Part shown: positions 35,020-43,752 of the stretch, in pieces | Position numbering within the stretch: the first letter of the stretch is position 1 | Layout: each line of letters opens with the position of its first letter | Source of the DNA: Lachnospiraceae bacterium | GTDB taxonomy: Bacteria; Bacillota; Clostridia; Lachnospirales; Lachnospiraceae | DNA: 61,432 nucleotides | Assembly: GCA_017503735.1 (NCBI GenBank) | Contig: JAFVSN010000019.1 | Coordinates: 1-61,432, forward strand | Reading direction: 5' to 3' | Made by a program: the position numbers and the translations under genes | The notes under the pieces: model-generated | Told to the model about the DNA's origin: nothing | The model's input: the letters and a program-made list of their open reading frames with translations, nothing else | Databases searched by the model: none

Positions 35020-37680
35020 ATGAAGCTTCACACCCTTTCTGTTTCAGAGGCACTTCATGCTTTGCAAAGTCAGGAAGAGGGATTATCGGAGAAAGAAGCC
35101 AAACTACGTATTACCCGCTACGGTTATAACGAACTATCCGGAAAAAAGCCCCGTAGTCTGCTCTCCCGTTTTGCGGAACAGTTTAGCGATTTCATGATCC
35201 TGATTCTTTTAGGCGCGGCATTTATTTCGTTCCTTACTTCCCTTTGGGAAGGAAAAGCCGACTTTGCCGAACCCATTATCATTCTCATCATTGTTGTTCT
35301 TAATGCAATCTTAGGCGTTGTGCAGGAAGCCAAAGCCGAGCATTCACTTGCCATGTTACAAAAACTTTCCGCCCCGGAGGCTCAGGTAATCCGTGAAGGC
35401 AAACGTACCGTTCTTCCTACCAGAGAACTGGTACCGGGGGATATCATCGTTCTTTCCGCCGGTTCCATGGTCCCGGCCGATGCACGTTTGTTGCAGGCAG
35501 ACGGGCTTAAAGTGGACGAATCCTCCCTGACCGGCGAATCCGAACCGGTGAAAAAAAATGCCTCCTGCAAATTAAAAGAAGATACTTCTCTGGGCGATTT
35601 AATCAATATGGTAAGTGCGGGATCTGTCGTATTATCCGGCCATGCCACCGCAGTGGTTACCCAGACCGGTATGGACACACAAGTCGGCAAAATTGCCAAT
35701 CTCATCCAACAGGATACCGCACCGGAAACCCCTCTGAAAAAACATCTGGCGCACACCGGCAAAGTGCTTGGCATTACCGTTCTCGCCATCTGTTTTCTTG
35801 TCTTTATTTTAGGTTCCCTGCAAGGACGTCCGATGTTTACAATGTTCATGACCGCAGTCAGCCTCGGCGTTGCTGCCATTCCGGAAGGATTGCCTGCCAT
35901 TGTAACAATTGTGTTATCCCTCGGGGTACAACGTATGGCACGGAAAAAGGCAATTATCCGTCATCTTCCGGCAGTAGAAACCTTAGGAAGCGCAACCTTT
36001 ATTTGTTCCGATAAAACAGGAACTCTGACCCAAAACCGCATGACCGCAACCGAGTTCTCCGACGGTCGGAGAACCCTTCGTTCCCGGGATGCGGAAACAA
36101 AGCCTCTGCTTTTGTGCGGAGCCCTTTGTAATAATGCTTATTTTGAAGCAAACGGAACAGGCAACGGAGAACCCACCGAGCTTGCTCTGTTAAACGCTGC
36201 CAAAGAAGCCTCTCTTTGCTCTCCTATGCCGGATACCCGGTATCGGCGCACCGCCGAATTTCCTTTTGACTCCGCCAGAAAATGTATGTCCACCGTACAT
36301 CTTCTTTCCGGCAGAGCTCCCGCGCCTCTTCCGGTTATGCCTGACGACACTTACGGATTCATGGTATGCAAGGGTGCTCCCGAAGTAGTTTTGTCCCGTT
36401 GCATTGCATTATATGATAACGGGGCCTTGACACCGCTTACCGCTCCACTTCGTCAGACGCTTACCGAGTATTGCAACGACTGTGCCGACCGGGCACTTCG
36501 TGTTTTAGCGATTGCCTACCGTCCGTTACCGGACACCGACTACCGAAAACTGACCGAACGTGAATGCAATTCTTCCGATGCGGAAAAGGAGCTTATTCTT
36601 CTTGGCTTTGTAGGATTGATGGACCCGCCGCGACCGGAAGTCAGAGAATGTGTGCGTATTTGTAAAGAAGCCGGAATTACCCCGGTCATGATTACCGGAG
36701 ATCATGCCCTTACCGCTCGTGCCATCGCAGCGGATTTAGGAATTTGTTCCAAAAAAGACCGCCCGGTCACCGGTGCCGAGTTATCTGCCATGTCCGAAGC
36801 TCAACTGACGGAGTGTGTCGGCACCTGCCGCGTCTTTGCCAGAGTATCTCCGGAACATAAGGTATTGATTGTGCGCGCCCTACAAGCCAGGGGAGAGGTG
36901 GTAGCCATGACCGGAGACGGTATCAACGATGCTCCGGCGCTCAAAGCTGCCGACATCGGCTGCGCCATGGGAAAAAGCGGAACCGATGTAGCAAAGGAAG
37001 CCGCCGATATGGTACTTATGGACGACAATTTCTCCACTATCGTGTCCGCAGTCCGGGAAGGCAGAGGCATATATGCCAACATCCGTCGCTGTGTCCATTT
37101 CTTATTATCCTGTAATATCGGAGAAATCATTACCATTTTATTTGCTTTGCTTCTCGGAATGCCGTCCCCTCTTTTAGCAGTGCAGTTATTATGGGTAAAC
37201 TTAATTACCGATTCCCTTCCTGCCGCTGCCCTTGGAGTAGAGCCTCCGGAAAAGGATATCATGCATCATCCGCCGCATCATACCGGAAAAAGTCTGTTTT
37301 CCGGTGGTCTCGGTTACAAGATTGCCTTTGAAGGTGCAATGATCGGTGCCCTGGCTTTAATGGCCTATGTCATCGGAAACCATTATTTCCATGCCGGTTC
37401 CACCATGACCTTTGCGGTACTGAGTCTCTCCCAACTTGTGCATTCTTTCCACATGCGCAGTGATCATCCCCTTGCGGACATCGGCTTTTTTACCAATCCG
37501 AAATTACTGCTTTCCTTCCTTTTATGTGCCTTTCTGCAAATTGCCGTAATTACGTTCCCTTTTGCTGCGGAAATCTTTTCCGTCACACCCCTTTCCGTAA
37601 ATGCCTGGTGTGTGGTAACGATTCTTTCTCTTCTTCCGTTACCGATTGTGGAATTACAAAAACGGTCGCAAAAAGCCTGA
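35020..37680 (+). CDS. Calcium-type P-type ATPase (P2A/SERCA-PMR1 class)
   Basis: 886 residues; a cation-exporting pump in the membrane. Actuator motif TGES (about 171-174), transmembrane ion-site motif PEGLP (about 288-292), phosphorylated Asp in DKTGTLTQ (Asp331), hinge TGDGINDAPALKAADIGCAM, and in the later helices NLITDSLPAAALG. The cation-transporting ATPase N-terminal and C-terminal domains are both present, so it is full length. The pattern fits calcium export; manganese is possible. It is divergent from the Tad-like operon. AGGAG lies eight bases upstream of the ATG. No clear -35 box was found. Confidence 0.95.
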   Translation: MKLHTLSVSEALHALQSQEEGLSEKEAKLRITRYGYNELSGKKPRSLLSRFAEQFSDFMILILLGAAFISFLTSLWEGKADFAEPIIILIIVVLNAILGVVQEAKAEHSLAMLQKLSAPEAQVIREGKRTVLPTRELVPGDIIVLSAGSMVPADARLLQADGLKVDESSLTGESEPVKKNASCKLKEDTSLGDLINMVSAGSVVLSGHATAVVTQTGMDTQVGKIANLIQQDTAPETPLKKHLAHTGKVLGITVLAICFLVFILGSLQGRPMFTMFMTAVSLGVAAIPEGLPAIVTIVLSLGVQRMARKKAIIRHLPAVETLGSATFICSDKTGTLTQNRMTATEFSDGRRTLRSRDAETKPLLLCGALCNNAYFEANGTGNGEPTELALLNAAKEASLCSPMPDTRYRRTAEFPFDSARKCMSTVHLLSGRAPAPLPVMPDDTYGFMVCKGAPEVVLSRCIALYDNGALTPLTAPLRQTLTEYCNDCADRALRVLAIAYRPLPDTDYRKLTERECNSSDAEKELILLGFVGLMDPPRPEVRECVRICKEAGITPVMITGDHALTARAIAADLGICSKKDRPVTGAELSAMSEAQLTECVGTCRVFARVSPEHKVLIVRALQARGEVVAMTGDGINDAPALKAADIGCAMGKSGTDVAKEAADMVLMDDNFSTIVSAVREGRGIYANIRRCVHFLLSCNIGEIITILFALLLGMPSPLLAVQLLWVNLITDSLPAAALGVEPPEKDIMHHPPHHTGKSLFSGGLGYKIAFEGAMIGALALMAYVIGNHYFHAGSTMTFAVLSLSQLVHSFHMRSDHPLADIGFFTNPKLLLSFLLCAFLQIAVITFPFAAEIFSVTPLSVNAWCVVTILSLLPLPIVELQKRSQKA

Positions 37681-37687
37681 CACTCCC

Positions 37688-37716
37688 TTGCTTTCCTTCT
37701 TATTTCGTGGTATACT
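37688..37716 (+). promoter_or_regulatory. Promoter of the 64-residue orphan gene
   Basis: TTGCTT (37688-37693), 17-bp spacer, TATACT (37711-37716). It begins eight bases after the stop codon of the P-type ATPase and gives a leader of only about 15 nt. Confidence 0.7.
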
Positions 37717-37737
37717 GAACAAAAGGAGGAACGGATT

Positions 37738-37932
37738 ATGAGCGAAAAAAAATGTACCCCATTATTACCGTTTGATTCGACGGTAGCTGAGAATTTTATC
37801 ATTTACTATCCGGTCCCGTATGTCCGGGATATTAATTTAATTCCTCCGGAAAAAATCGCCATGGAAAGCGGAAATGTTGTTAAGTATTACCGTTACCAAG
37901 TTACGGAACCGACACCCATCGGCGGTATGTAA
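37738..37932 (+). CDS. 64-residue protein of unknown function with its own promoter and terminator
   Basis: The reading frame starts eight bases after AGGAGG (37724-37729). The protein is soluble, begins MSEKKCTPLLPFDSTVAENF and contains a Tyr/Pro-rich stretch (IIYYPVPYVRDINLIPPEKI), ending TPIGGM. There is no signal or helix. A dedicated promoter, strong ribosome site and terminator show that it is a real gene and not chance. Family not recognised. Confidence 0.75.
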   Translation: MSEKKCTPLLPFDSTVAENFIIYYPVPYVRDINLIPPEKIAMESGNVVKYYRYQVTEPTPIGGM

Positions 37933-37948
37933 TTCTCTTGTAATAAAG

Positions 37949-38019
37949 AACCCCACTGCACGTTCTTTTGCCTGTGACTGTACTTTATACAGACAATGAA
38001 TGTAGACAGTGGGGTTTTC
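37949..38019. terminator. Bidirectional terminator between the orphan gene and enolase
   Basis: Perfect 10-bp arms AACCCCACTG (37949-37958) and CAGTGGGGTT (38007-38016) enclose a 48-base loop with an inner CTGTA...TACAG stem. TTTTCTTATTT follows on the plus strand; TTCTTTATT follows on the minus strand after enolase. Confidence 0.75.
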
Positions 38020-39291
38020 TTATTTCTTTCCGCGTAACTCCGTCTCGATTTGAAGCAACCGGTTATATTTTGCGGTTCGTTCTCCGCGACACGGTGCTCC
38101 GGTCTTAATATATCCCGTATTCAAACCGACAGCCAGATCCGCAATGGTAGTGTCCTCCGTTTCTCCGCTACGGTGGGACATAATCGCCCGGTATCCGTTT
38201 TCTGTTGCAATCCGAACCGCTTCCATGGTTTCCGAAAGGGACCCGATTTGATTCGGCTTAATTAAAATCGCATTGGCTGCTCCGTTTTTAATCCCGTACT
38301 GCAGGCGCTTCGGATTTGTCACAAACAAATCATCTCCTACCAGCATTACACGATTTCCGATTCGCCCGGTCAACTGTTTCCACCCTTCCCAGTCTTCCTC
38401 ATCAAGCGGATCTTCCAAAGAATAAATCGGATATTTCTTTGTCAAGGTATCCCAATGTTCCATCAAGCCTTCCGAAGTAAATACTTCGTTTTTTTTCGGA
38501 AGACGGTAGGAAAACTGACCACCGTTTTTCCGTTCTTCTTTCCATTCCGATGCCGCCACATCTAAGGAAATCATAAAATCCTTTCCGGCACCGGCGGTAT
38601 AGCCTGCCCGTTCCACGGCCTGTAAAATCAACTCAATGGCTTCTTCCTCACTGTTTAAGTCCGGCGCAAACCCTCCTTCATCTCCGATACCGGTGGAAAG
38701 ACCCTTTTCTTTTAACAATGCTTCCAATGCATGATATACCTCGCAACATTGTCTGAGTCCCACACAAAAACGATCCGCGCCTACCGGCAGAATCATAAAC
38801 TCTTGTACATCCAAATTGTTTCCCGCATGGCGTCCGCCGTTTAAGATGTTCATCATCGGAAGCGGGAGTTTCTTTCCGTTCAGACCTCCGATATAACGGT
38901 AGAGCGGCATCTTAAGCCCATCGGCCTCCGCTTTAGCCAAAGCCAGCGATACTGCCAAAATTGCGTTTGCTCCCAATCTGCTCTTATTTTCCGTTCCGTC
39001 CAGAATCCGCATTGCTTCATCTGCCGTTTCCTGGTTACAGGCATTTTTCCCTTTTAATAACCCGGCAATATCCTCATTCACATGGGATACCGCCGTTTTC
39101 ACACCTTTTCCGCCATAACGTCCCTGTTCACCGTCCCGCAGTTCTACCGCCTCATATGCACCGGTGGATGCTCCGGAGGGTACCGCTGCCGTTCCGCAAC
39201 CGCCGTTTTCCAGTTTCACGGTAGCCTCTACCGTCGGGTAGGCACGGGAATCCAAAATTTCCCGTCCCGTTATACATAAAATTTTACTCAT
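38020..39291 (-). CDS. eno: Enolase
   Basis: 423 residues; converts 2-phosphoglycerate to phosphoenolpyruvate in glycolysis. Signatures: [34 protein letters not shown], the metal ligands in [20 protein letters not shown] and VGDDLFVTN, and the phosphopyruvate loop [23 protein letters not shown] 39289-39291 is chosen because AAGGAGG is eight bases upstream; the frame is open 15 codons further but without a site. Cytoplasmic, monocistronic. No strong promoter was assigned. Confidence 0.97.
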   Translation of the reverse strand: MSKILCITGREILDSRAYPTVEATVKLENGGCGTAAVPSGASTGAYEAVELRDGEQGRYGGKGVKTAVSHVNEDIAGLLKGKNACNQETADEAMRILDGTENKSRLGANAILAVSLALAKAEADGLKMPLYRYIGGLNGKKLPLPMMNILNGGRHAGNNLDVQEFMILPVGADRFCVGLRQCCEVYHALEALLKEKGLSTGIGDEGGFAPDLNSEEEAIELILQAVERAGYTAGAGKDFMISLDVAASEWKEERKNGGQFSYRLPKKNEVFTSEGLMEHWDTLTKKYPIYSLEDPLDEEDWEGWKQLTGRIGNRVMLVGDDLFVTNPKRLQYGIKNGAANAILIKPNQIGSLSETMEAVRIATENGYRAIMSHRSGETEDTTIADLAVGLNTGYIKTGAPCRGERTAKYNRLLQIETELRGKK

Positions 39292-39401
39292 CTTTTCGTT
39301 CCTCCTTGTCATTTCCATTCTTCCCATCGGTTGCATACTTTATTCTGTCCGGCGACATAATTGTTTTATAAAAGAATCTTTTCTGAATATTTGGGATTTC
39401 C

Positions 39402-39430
39402 TTGTCAGATACTTCAAAAAATGGTATAAT
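39402..39430 (+). promoter_or_regulatory. Promoter of the M32 carboxypeptidase gene
   Basis: TTGTCA (39402-39407), 17-bp spacer, TATAAT (39425-39430). The leader is about 70 nt and contains the small stem GCGCTAACGCGC just before the ribosome site. Confidence 0.8.
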
Positions 39431-39507
39431 AGCCGCGAGATAAAAAGCCCGTTCCGGTGCTTCCTTTCTCTCGACGGTTCATGCGCTAACGCGCAGAAAG
39501 GACATGT

Positions 39508-41013
39508 ATGAATAAACACTACGAACAACTTCTTCCTTATTTGGAACGCAACCATGCCTATCAGGCAGCACTTGCACTGTTTTCCTGGGATGCGGAAACG
39601 CTTGCGCCGATTTCGGCTTCGGAGTATACCGCAAAATACGTAGGCATCCTCTCGGAAGAAGCCTACCACATTTTAATTTGTGATGAAGTAAAAGAGTTGC
39701 TTCATAAGCTGTCTTCCAAAAAGGAATATGACTCTCTTACCGTATCCGAACAGGCCATTGTCCGACTCCTGCAAAAGGAATATGACAAAATGTCATGCAT
39801 TCCGGCAAAGGAATATCGCGAGTTTTCCGAACTTTGTGCCGCTGCTCATCCGATTTATTGTCGTGCAAAACAAACCGGAAAGTTTGAGGATTTTGCACCG
39901 ACCTTAGAAAAATTAATCGATTATACCCGGCGTTTTGCCTCTTATCGCGCAAAAAACGGAGAATCTTTGTATAATATTTTATTGAACGATTATGAAGAAG
40001 GTTTTACTACCGAGGTTCTGGATGACTTTTTTTCCAAGGTGCGTGAAGCCATTGTTCCTCTTTTGAAAAAAGTTACGGAAAAGAACAATACAATTGATAA
40101 AAGTTATAATATCTCCTTTTATCCGGTCGATATCCAAAGCGGTTTCTGTCGCTTTCTTTCCGGTTATCTCGGATTTGATTTTAACCGGGGAGTGATTGCG
40201 GAAAGTGAACATCCTTTTACTACATCGCTTCACAATCACGATGTACGTATTACCAATCATTATTACAGCGATAATTTAGAAAGTTCCATGTTTTCCGCTA
40301 TACACGAAACGGGACATGCCCTTTATGAAATGGGGGTGGATGATTCCATAACCGGAACTCCGGCAGGAAGCGGCATTTCCATGGGAATGCACGAATCCCA
40401 GTCCAGATTTTACGAGAACATGATCGGGCGAAGCAAAGACTTTTGGATTCCTCTGTTTCCAAAGTTAAAGGAAACTTATCCGGAAGAATTGGAACAGGTT
40501 TCTTTGGATGACTTTATTGCGGGAATCAATAAAGCGGAGCCGGGACTGATTCGTACCGAGGCCGACGAACTGACTTATCCGCTTCACATTTTAATTCGCT
40601 ACGAATTGGAAAAAGATATTTTTGAGGGGAACTGCAATATTGCGGACCTTCCGAAGCTTTGGGCAAAGAAGTACGAAGAATATTTAGGTGTTACTCCGGA
40701 CAACGACGGCGAGGGAATTTTACAGGACATCCATTGGGCTTTGGCTAGCTTCGGCTACTTCCCGTCTTATGCCATCGGCTCTGCCATTGCCGCACAGCTT
40801 TATGATTATCTGGCACAGCGGATGCCGCTCTCCGATTATTTAAAAGAAGGGAATCTTGTGCCGGTGCGGGAATATTTAAGAGACCACATTCACAAATACG
40901 GGGCTTCCTATCCTACCAATGAATTATTGAAGCAGGTCACCGGAGAAGAATTTAATCCGGACTATTATATCCGGTATTTAACAGAAAAATATACCACTTT
41001 ATATCATTTATAA
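39508..41013 (+). CDS. M32-family metallocarboxypeptidase (Taq type)
   Basis: 501 residues; a zinc-dependent carboxypeptidase that trims peptides from the C-terminus in the cytoplasm. The active site AIHETGHALYEMG contains HExxH (266-270), followed by the family motifs HESQSRFYENMIGRSKDFW and RTEADELTYPLHILIRYELE and, near the end, GYFPSYAIGSAIAAQLY. Length is exactly that of the family. AGAAAGGA precedes the ATG. The HAD gene follows 14 bp downstream and is probably co-transcribed. Confidence 0.95.
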   Translation: MNKHYEQLLPYLERNHAYQAALALFSWDAETLAPISASEYTAKYVGILSEEAYHILICDEVKELLHKLSSKKEYDSLTVSEQAIVRLLQKEYDKMSCIPAKEYREFSELCAAAHPIYCRAKQTGKFEDFAPTLEKLIDYTRRFASYRAKNGESLYNILLNDYEEGFTTEVLDDFFSKVREAIVPLLKKVTEKNNTIDKSYNISFYPVDIQSGFCRFLSGYLGFDFNRGVIAESEHPFTTSLHNHDVRITNHYYSDNLESSMFSAIHETGHALYEMGVDDSITGTPAGSGISMGMHESQSRFYENMIGRSKDFWIPLFPKLKETYPEELEQVSLDDFIAGINKAEPGLIRTEADELTYPLHILIRYELEKDIFEGNCNIADLPKLWAKKYEEYLGVTPDNDGEGILQDIHWALASFGYFPSYAIGSAIAAQLYDYLAQRMPLSDYLKEGNLVPVREYLRDHIHKYGASYPTNELLKQVTGEEFNPDYYIRYLTEKYTTLYHL

Positions 41014-41027
41014 GAAAGGCAATACAA

Positions 41028-41843
41028 ATGAAACACAAAATACTGGTACTTGACATTGACGGTACATTGACCAATTCCAAAAAAGAAATTACTGTCTCCA
41101 CAAAAAACGCATTATATGCCTTACAAGCCGCAGGAGACACGTTAGTCATTGCTTCCGGCCGACCGACTGCCGGCATCGAACCCATTGCGAAAGAATGTAA
41201 GCTGGATGAGTACGGCGGCTATGTGATTTCCTACAACGGTGCACGGATTGTCCGCTTTGCCACCGGTGAGATTCTTTACAACCATACCCTGCCGCAGCAA
41301 TTTATCCCGCAGATTTTTGAAATCGCAAAGGAACGAAATGTGGGAATGGTAACCTATGACCCGAAAGACAATCTGATTACCGGTACGAGAACCGATAAGT
41401 ATATGGAATTGGAAGCCCGCATTAACCGTCGCGACATTCATCAGGTGCAGGATTTTATGGGAGCCATTCAGTTCCCGGTCAATAAATGCTTAATCAGCGG
41501 TGAACCGGAAGTGCTGGCACCTCTTACGGAAGAATTACAGAAGCGTTACTACGGTGTATTAAATATTTATCGTTCCGAGCCGTTTTTCCTTGAAATCATG
41601 CCGCCTACGGTAGATAAAGCCCACGCTTTGGAGCGTTTGCTACCGTCTCTTGGCATCAGCAGGGAAGAATGTGTCTGCTGCGGTGACGGCTACAACGATA
41701 TCACCATGCTTCAGTATGCCGGTCTCGGTGTTGCCATGGCAAATGCCCAGACCGAAGTACGGGAAGCTGCCGATGTCATTACTCTTTCCAATGACGAAGA
41801 CGGACTGGTTCCGGTAATCTGCACCTACTTTTTAAATGAATAA
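41028..41843 (+). CDS. Cof-type HAD phosphatase
   Basis: 271 residues, HAD superfamily IIB (Cof/YidA-like). Motif I VLDIDGTLTNSKKEI with nucleophile Asp9, motif II VIASGRPTAGI, motif IV CCGDGYNDITMLQYAGLGVA-MANA. These enzymes dephosphorylate small sugar phosphates, with YidA acting on several substrates. It has a good ribosome site (AAGAAAGGC) and ends before the terminator at 41883-41919. Confidence 0.92.
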   Translation: MKHKILVLDIDGTLTNSKKEITVSTKNALYALQAAGDTLVIASGRPTAGIEPIAKECKLDEYGGYVISYNGARIVRFATGEILYNHTLPQQFIPQIFEIAKERNVGMVTYDPKDNLITGTRTDKYMELEARINRRDIHQVQDFMGAIQFPVNKCLISGEPEVLAPLTEELQKRYYGVLNIYRSEPFFLEIMPPTVDKAHALERLLPSLGISREECVCCGDGYNDITMLQYAGLGVAMANAQTEVREAADVITLSNDEDGLVPVICTYFLNE

Positions 41844-41882
41844 TTCCTATCTTGGCACATTTCGTTATTCATCACGAAGCAA

Positions 41883-41919
41883 AGGGCATCTTCTCAACCG
41901 GAAGATGCCCTGTACTTTT
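41883..41919 (+). terminator. Terminator of the M32-HAD operon
   Basis: Perfect 11-bp stem AGGGCATCTTC / GAAGATGCCCT (41883-41893 and 41901-41911) followed by GTACTTTTTATT. Lies between convergent genes. Confidence 0.85.
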
Positions 41920-41939
41920 TATTCCCTCTCATTTACCTT

Positions 41940-43541
41940 CTATCTGTCCCATTTATCACATAACATATTAATCTGATCCGCAAACTTTGCCAAATCCTTA
42001 TTGGCACCGCCCTCATTTCTTTTAATCACACTAAGCAACCTCTGCCCTGCCGCCAGTAAACGCTCGAACACCTCTGTCTTGCGCTTCTTTGCCTTCTCTT
42101 TCTTCTTTGCAAATACCGGCGCGGTCTGCTCCGCCCACACTCCGTTTATCAAATCGAAACAATATCCGGAATACGGTGCTTCCGCATCCAATCCATACTC
42201 ATTTCTTAAGCATGCGGCAAAGGAATCACAAATCGAATCTTCTCCGTGTACCACAAATACCTTCTGCGGGTTATCAATCTGTGTAACCCAATGGATTAAT
42301 CCTTCCTTATCCGCATGTCCGCTGATACCGTCAAGCTTGCAAATTTCTGCTTGTATTTCCACCGGTTCCCCGAACAACTTTACATCGGTAGCTCCTTCCA
42401 GTAAGGTTCTTCCTAGTGTTCCTACTGCCTGATACCCCACAAACACCACGGTACTCTGCGGTCGCCACAGATTGTGTTTCAAATGATGACGGATACGTCC
42501 CGCTTCACACATACCAGAAGCGGAAATAATCACCTTCGGCTCCGTATTCAGATTAATCATTTTGGATTCTTCGCTGGTAATGGCTGTCTTAAGTCCCGGA
42601 AATGAAATCGGATTCACACCCTGATGTACCAGTTCCATGGCCTCTTCGTCAAAATATCCGTTTACGTTTTTATGGAAAATCGTGGTTGCTTCGATGGCTA
42701 ACGGACTGTCGATATATACCGGAAAACCATCGTGACCCGTCACCAGATTGTCCTTTTTAATCTTACGGATAAAGTACAAAAGTTCCTGGGTTCTTCCCAC
42801 CGCAAAGGCCGGAATCACCACATTGCCGCCCCGGTCTAAGGTTCGCTGGATAATTGCCGCCAAGTCTTTTACATAGTCCACCCGCTCCATGCCGTGGGAA
42901 CGGTCGCCGTAGGTGGACTCCATAATGACATAATCCGCACGGTCCGTTGCAATGGGATCTTTTAAAATCGGCTGATGCTTGTTGCCGATATCGCCGGAAA
43001 ATACAAGTTTTACCTGCTTTCCATCCTCTTCTGCCCAGACTTCGATACTGGATGAACCGAGCAAATGTCCCACATCGGTAAACCGAATGGTAATTCCCTC
43101 ATCCACCACAATTTTCTCCCCATACTCGCAAGGAATAAACAGCTTCATGACACCGAAGGCATCCTCCATGGTATACAACGGTTGTACCTCTTGCATACCG
43201 GAACGCTTTGCCTTACGGTTTTTCCACTCCGCTTCAAACATCTGGATGTGAGCGGAATCCCGGAGCATAATATCACAAAGTTCTTTTGTGGCTCCCGTAG
43301 AATATATTTTTCCCCGGAATCCTCTGGCATACATAAGAGGAACCAGTCCCGTATGGTCGATATGGGCGTGGGTCAGCAAAATGTAATCAATCTCTCCCGC
43401 ATTTACCGGAAGTTCCTGATTTTCGTACACATTCGCTCCCTGCTCCATACCGCAGTCCACCAAAAGCCGTTTTCCTCCGATTTCGAGAAAATGACAGCTT
43501 CCCGTTACCTCATGAGCCGCACCGATAAACTCTAAAAACAT
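41940..43541 (-). CDS. Beta-CASP metallo-beta-lactamase-fold ribonuclease-like protein
   Basis: 533 residues. Metal-binding HAHIDH (58-63) after the MBL core, then the beta-CASP region with GGNVVIPAFAVGRTQELLYF and SASGMCEAGRIRHHLKHNLW. The C-terminal RNA-specificity motif is at SGHADKEGLIHWV...VFVVHGEDS. Close in plan to archaeal/bacterial CPSF73-like RNases. The final 80 residues are basic (KKKEKAKKRKTEVF), which could help bind RNA. ATG 43539-43541 has AAGGAGTG upstream. Likely an RNA-processing nuclease; substrate unknown. Confidence 0.92.
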   Translation of the reverse strand: MFLEFIGAAHEVTGSCHFLEIGGKRLLVDCGMEQGANVYENQELPVNAGEIDYILLTHAHIDHTGLVPLMYARGFRGKIYSTGATKELCDIMLRDSAHIQMFEAEWKNRKAKRSGMQEVQPLYTMEDAFGVMKLFIPCEYGEKIVVDEGITIRFTDVGHLLGSSSIEVWAEEDGKQVKLVFSGDIGNKHQPILKDPIATDRADYVIMESTYGDRSHGMERVDYVKDLAAIIQRTLDRGGNVVIPAFAVGRTQELLYFIRKIKKDNLVTGHDGFPVYIDSPLAIEATTIFHKNVNGYFDEEAMELVHQGVNPISFPGLKTAITSEESKMINLNTEPKVIISASGMCEAGRIRHHLKHNLWRPQSTVVFVGYQAVGTLGRTLLEGATDVKLFGEPVEIQAEICKLDGISGHADKEGLIHWVTQIDNPQKVFVVHGEDSICDSFAACLRNEYGLDAEAPYSGYCFDLINGVWAEQTAPVFAKKKEKAKKRKTEVFERLLAAGQRLLSVIKRNEGGANKDLAKFADQINMLCDKWDR

Positions 43542-43565
43542 AAGAAACACTCCTTCCCGTTTACG

Positions 43566-43622
43566 TGCACAAATTGTGCATCATCTTACTATAAGTATAC
43601 CCTTTTTTTCGAAAATTAGCAA
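43566..43622 (-). promoter_or_regulatory. Promoter with palindromic operator-like element for the beta-CASP gene
   Basis: On the minus strand: TTGCTA (complement of 43617-43622), 17-bp spacer, TATACT (complement of 43594-43599). Between the start site and the ribosome site lies a perfect 15-bp palindrome TGCACAA-A-TTGTGCA (43566-43580), which could be an operator or an RNA stem in the leader. Confidence 0.6.
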
Positions 43623-43694
43623 GACTATTTCTTCAATCAACCTCTTTATTATATCCGTTTCGCCTCTTCCTAACAAATCTTCTTTTGCTGTCCC

Positions 43695-43723
43695 TTGTTT
43701 TTCCTTTTTTCCTATAGTATAAT
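43695..43723 (+). promoter_or_regulatory. Promoter of the ABC-F gene
   Basis: TTGTTT (43695-43700), 17-bp spacer, TATAAT (43718-43723); the leader is short, so no long attenuator such as those controlling antibiotic-resistance ABC-F genes is present. Confidence 0.75.
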
Positions 43724-43752
43724 TCCTTTAGATGTATTAGGAGGTTTTTACT

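Noticed and set aside
39340-39669. 109-codon minus-strand frame between enolase and the carboxypeptidase
   Set aside because: It covers the M32 promoter and the start of the M32 gene on the opposite strand; no ribosome site.
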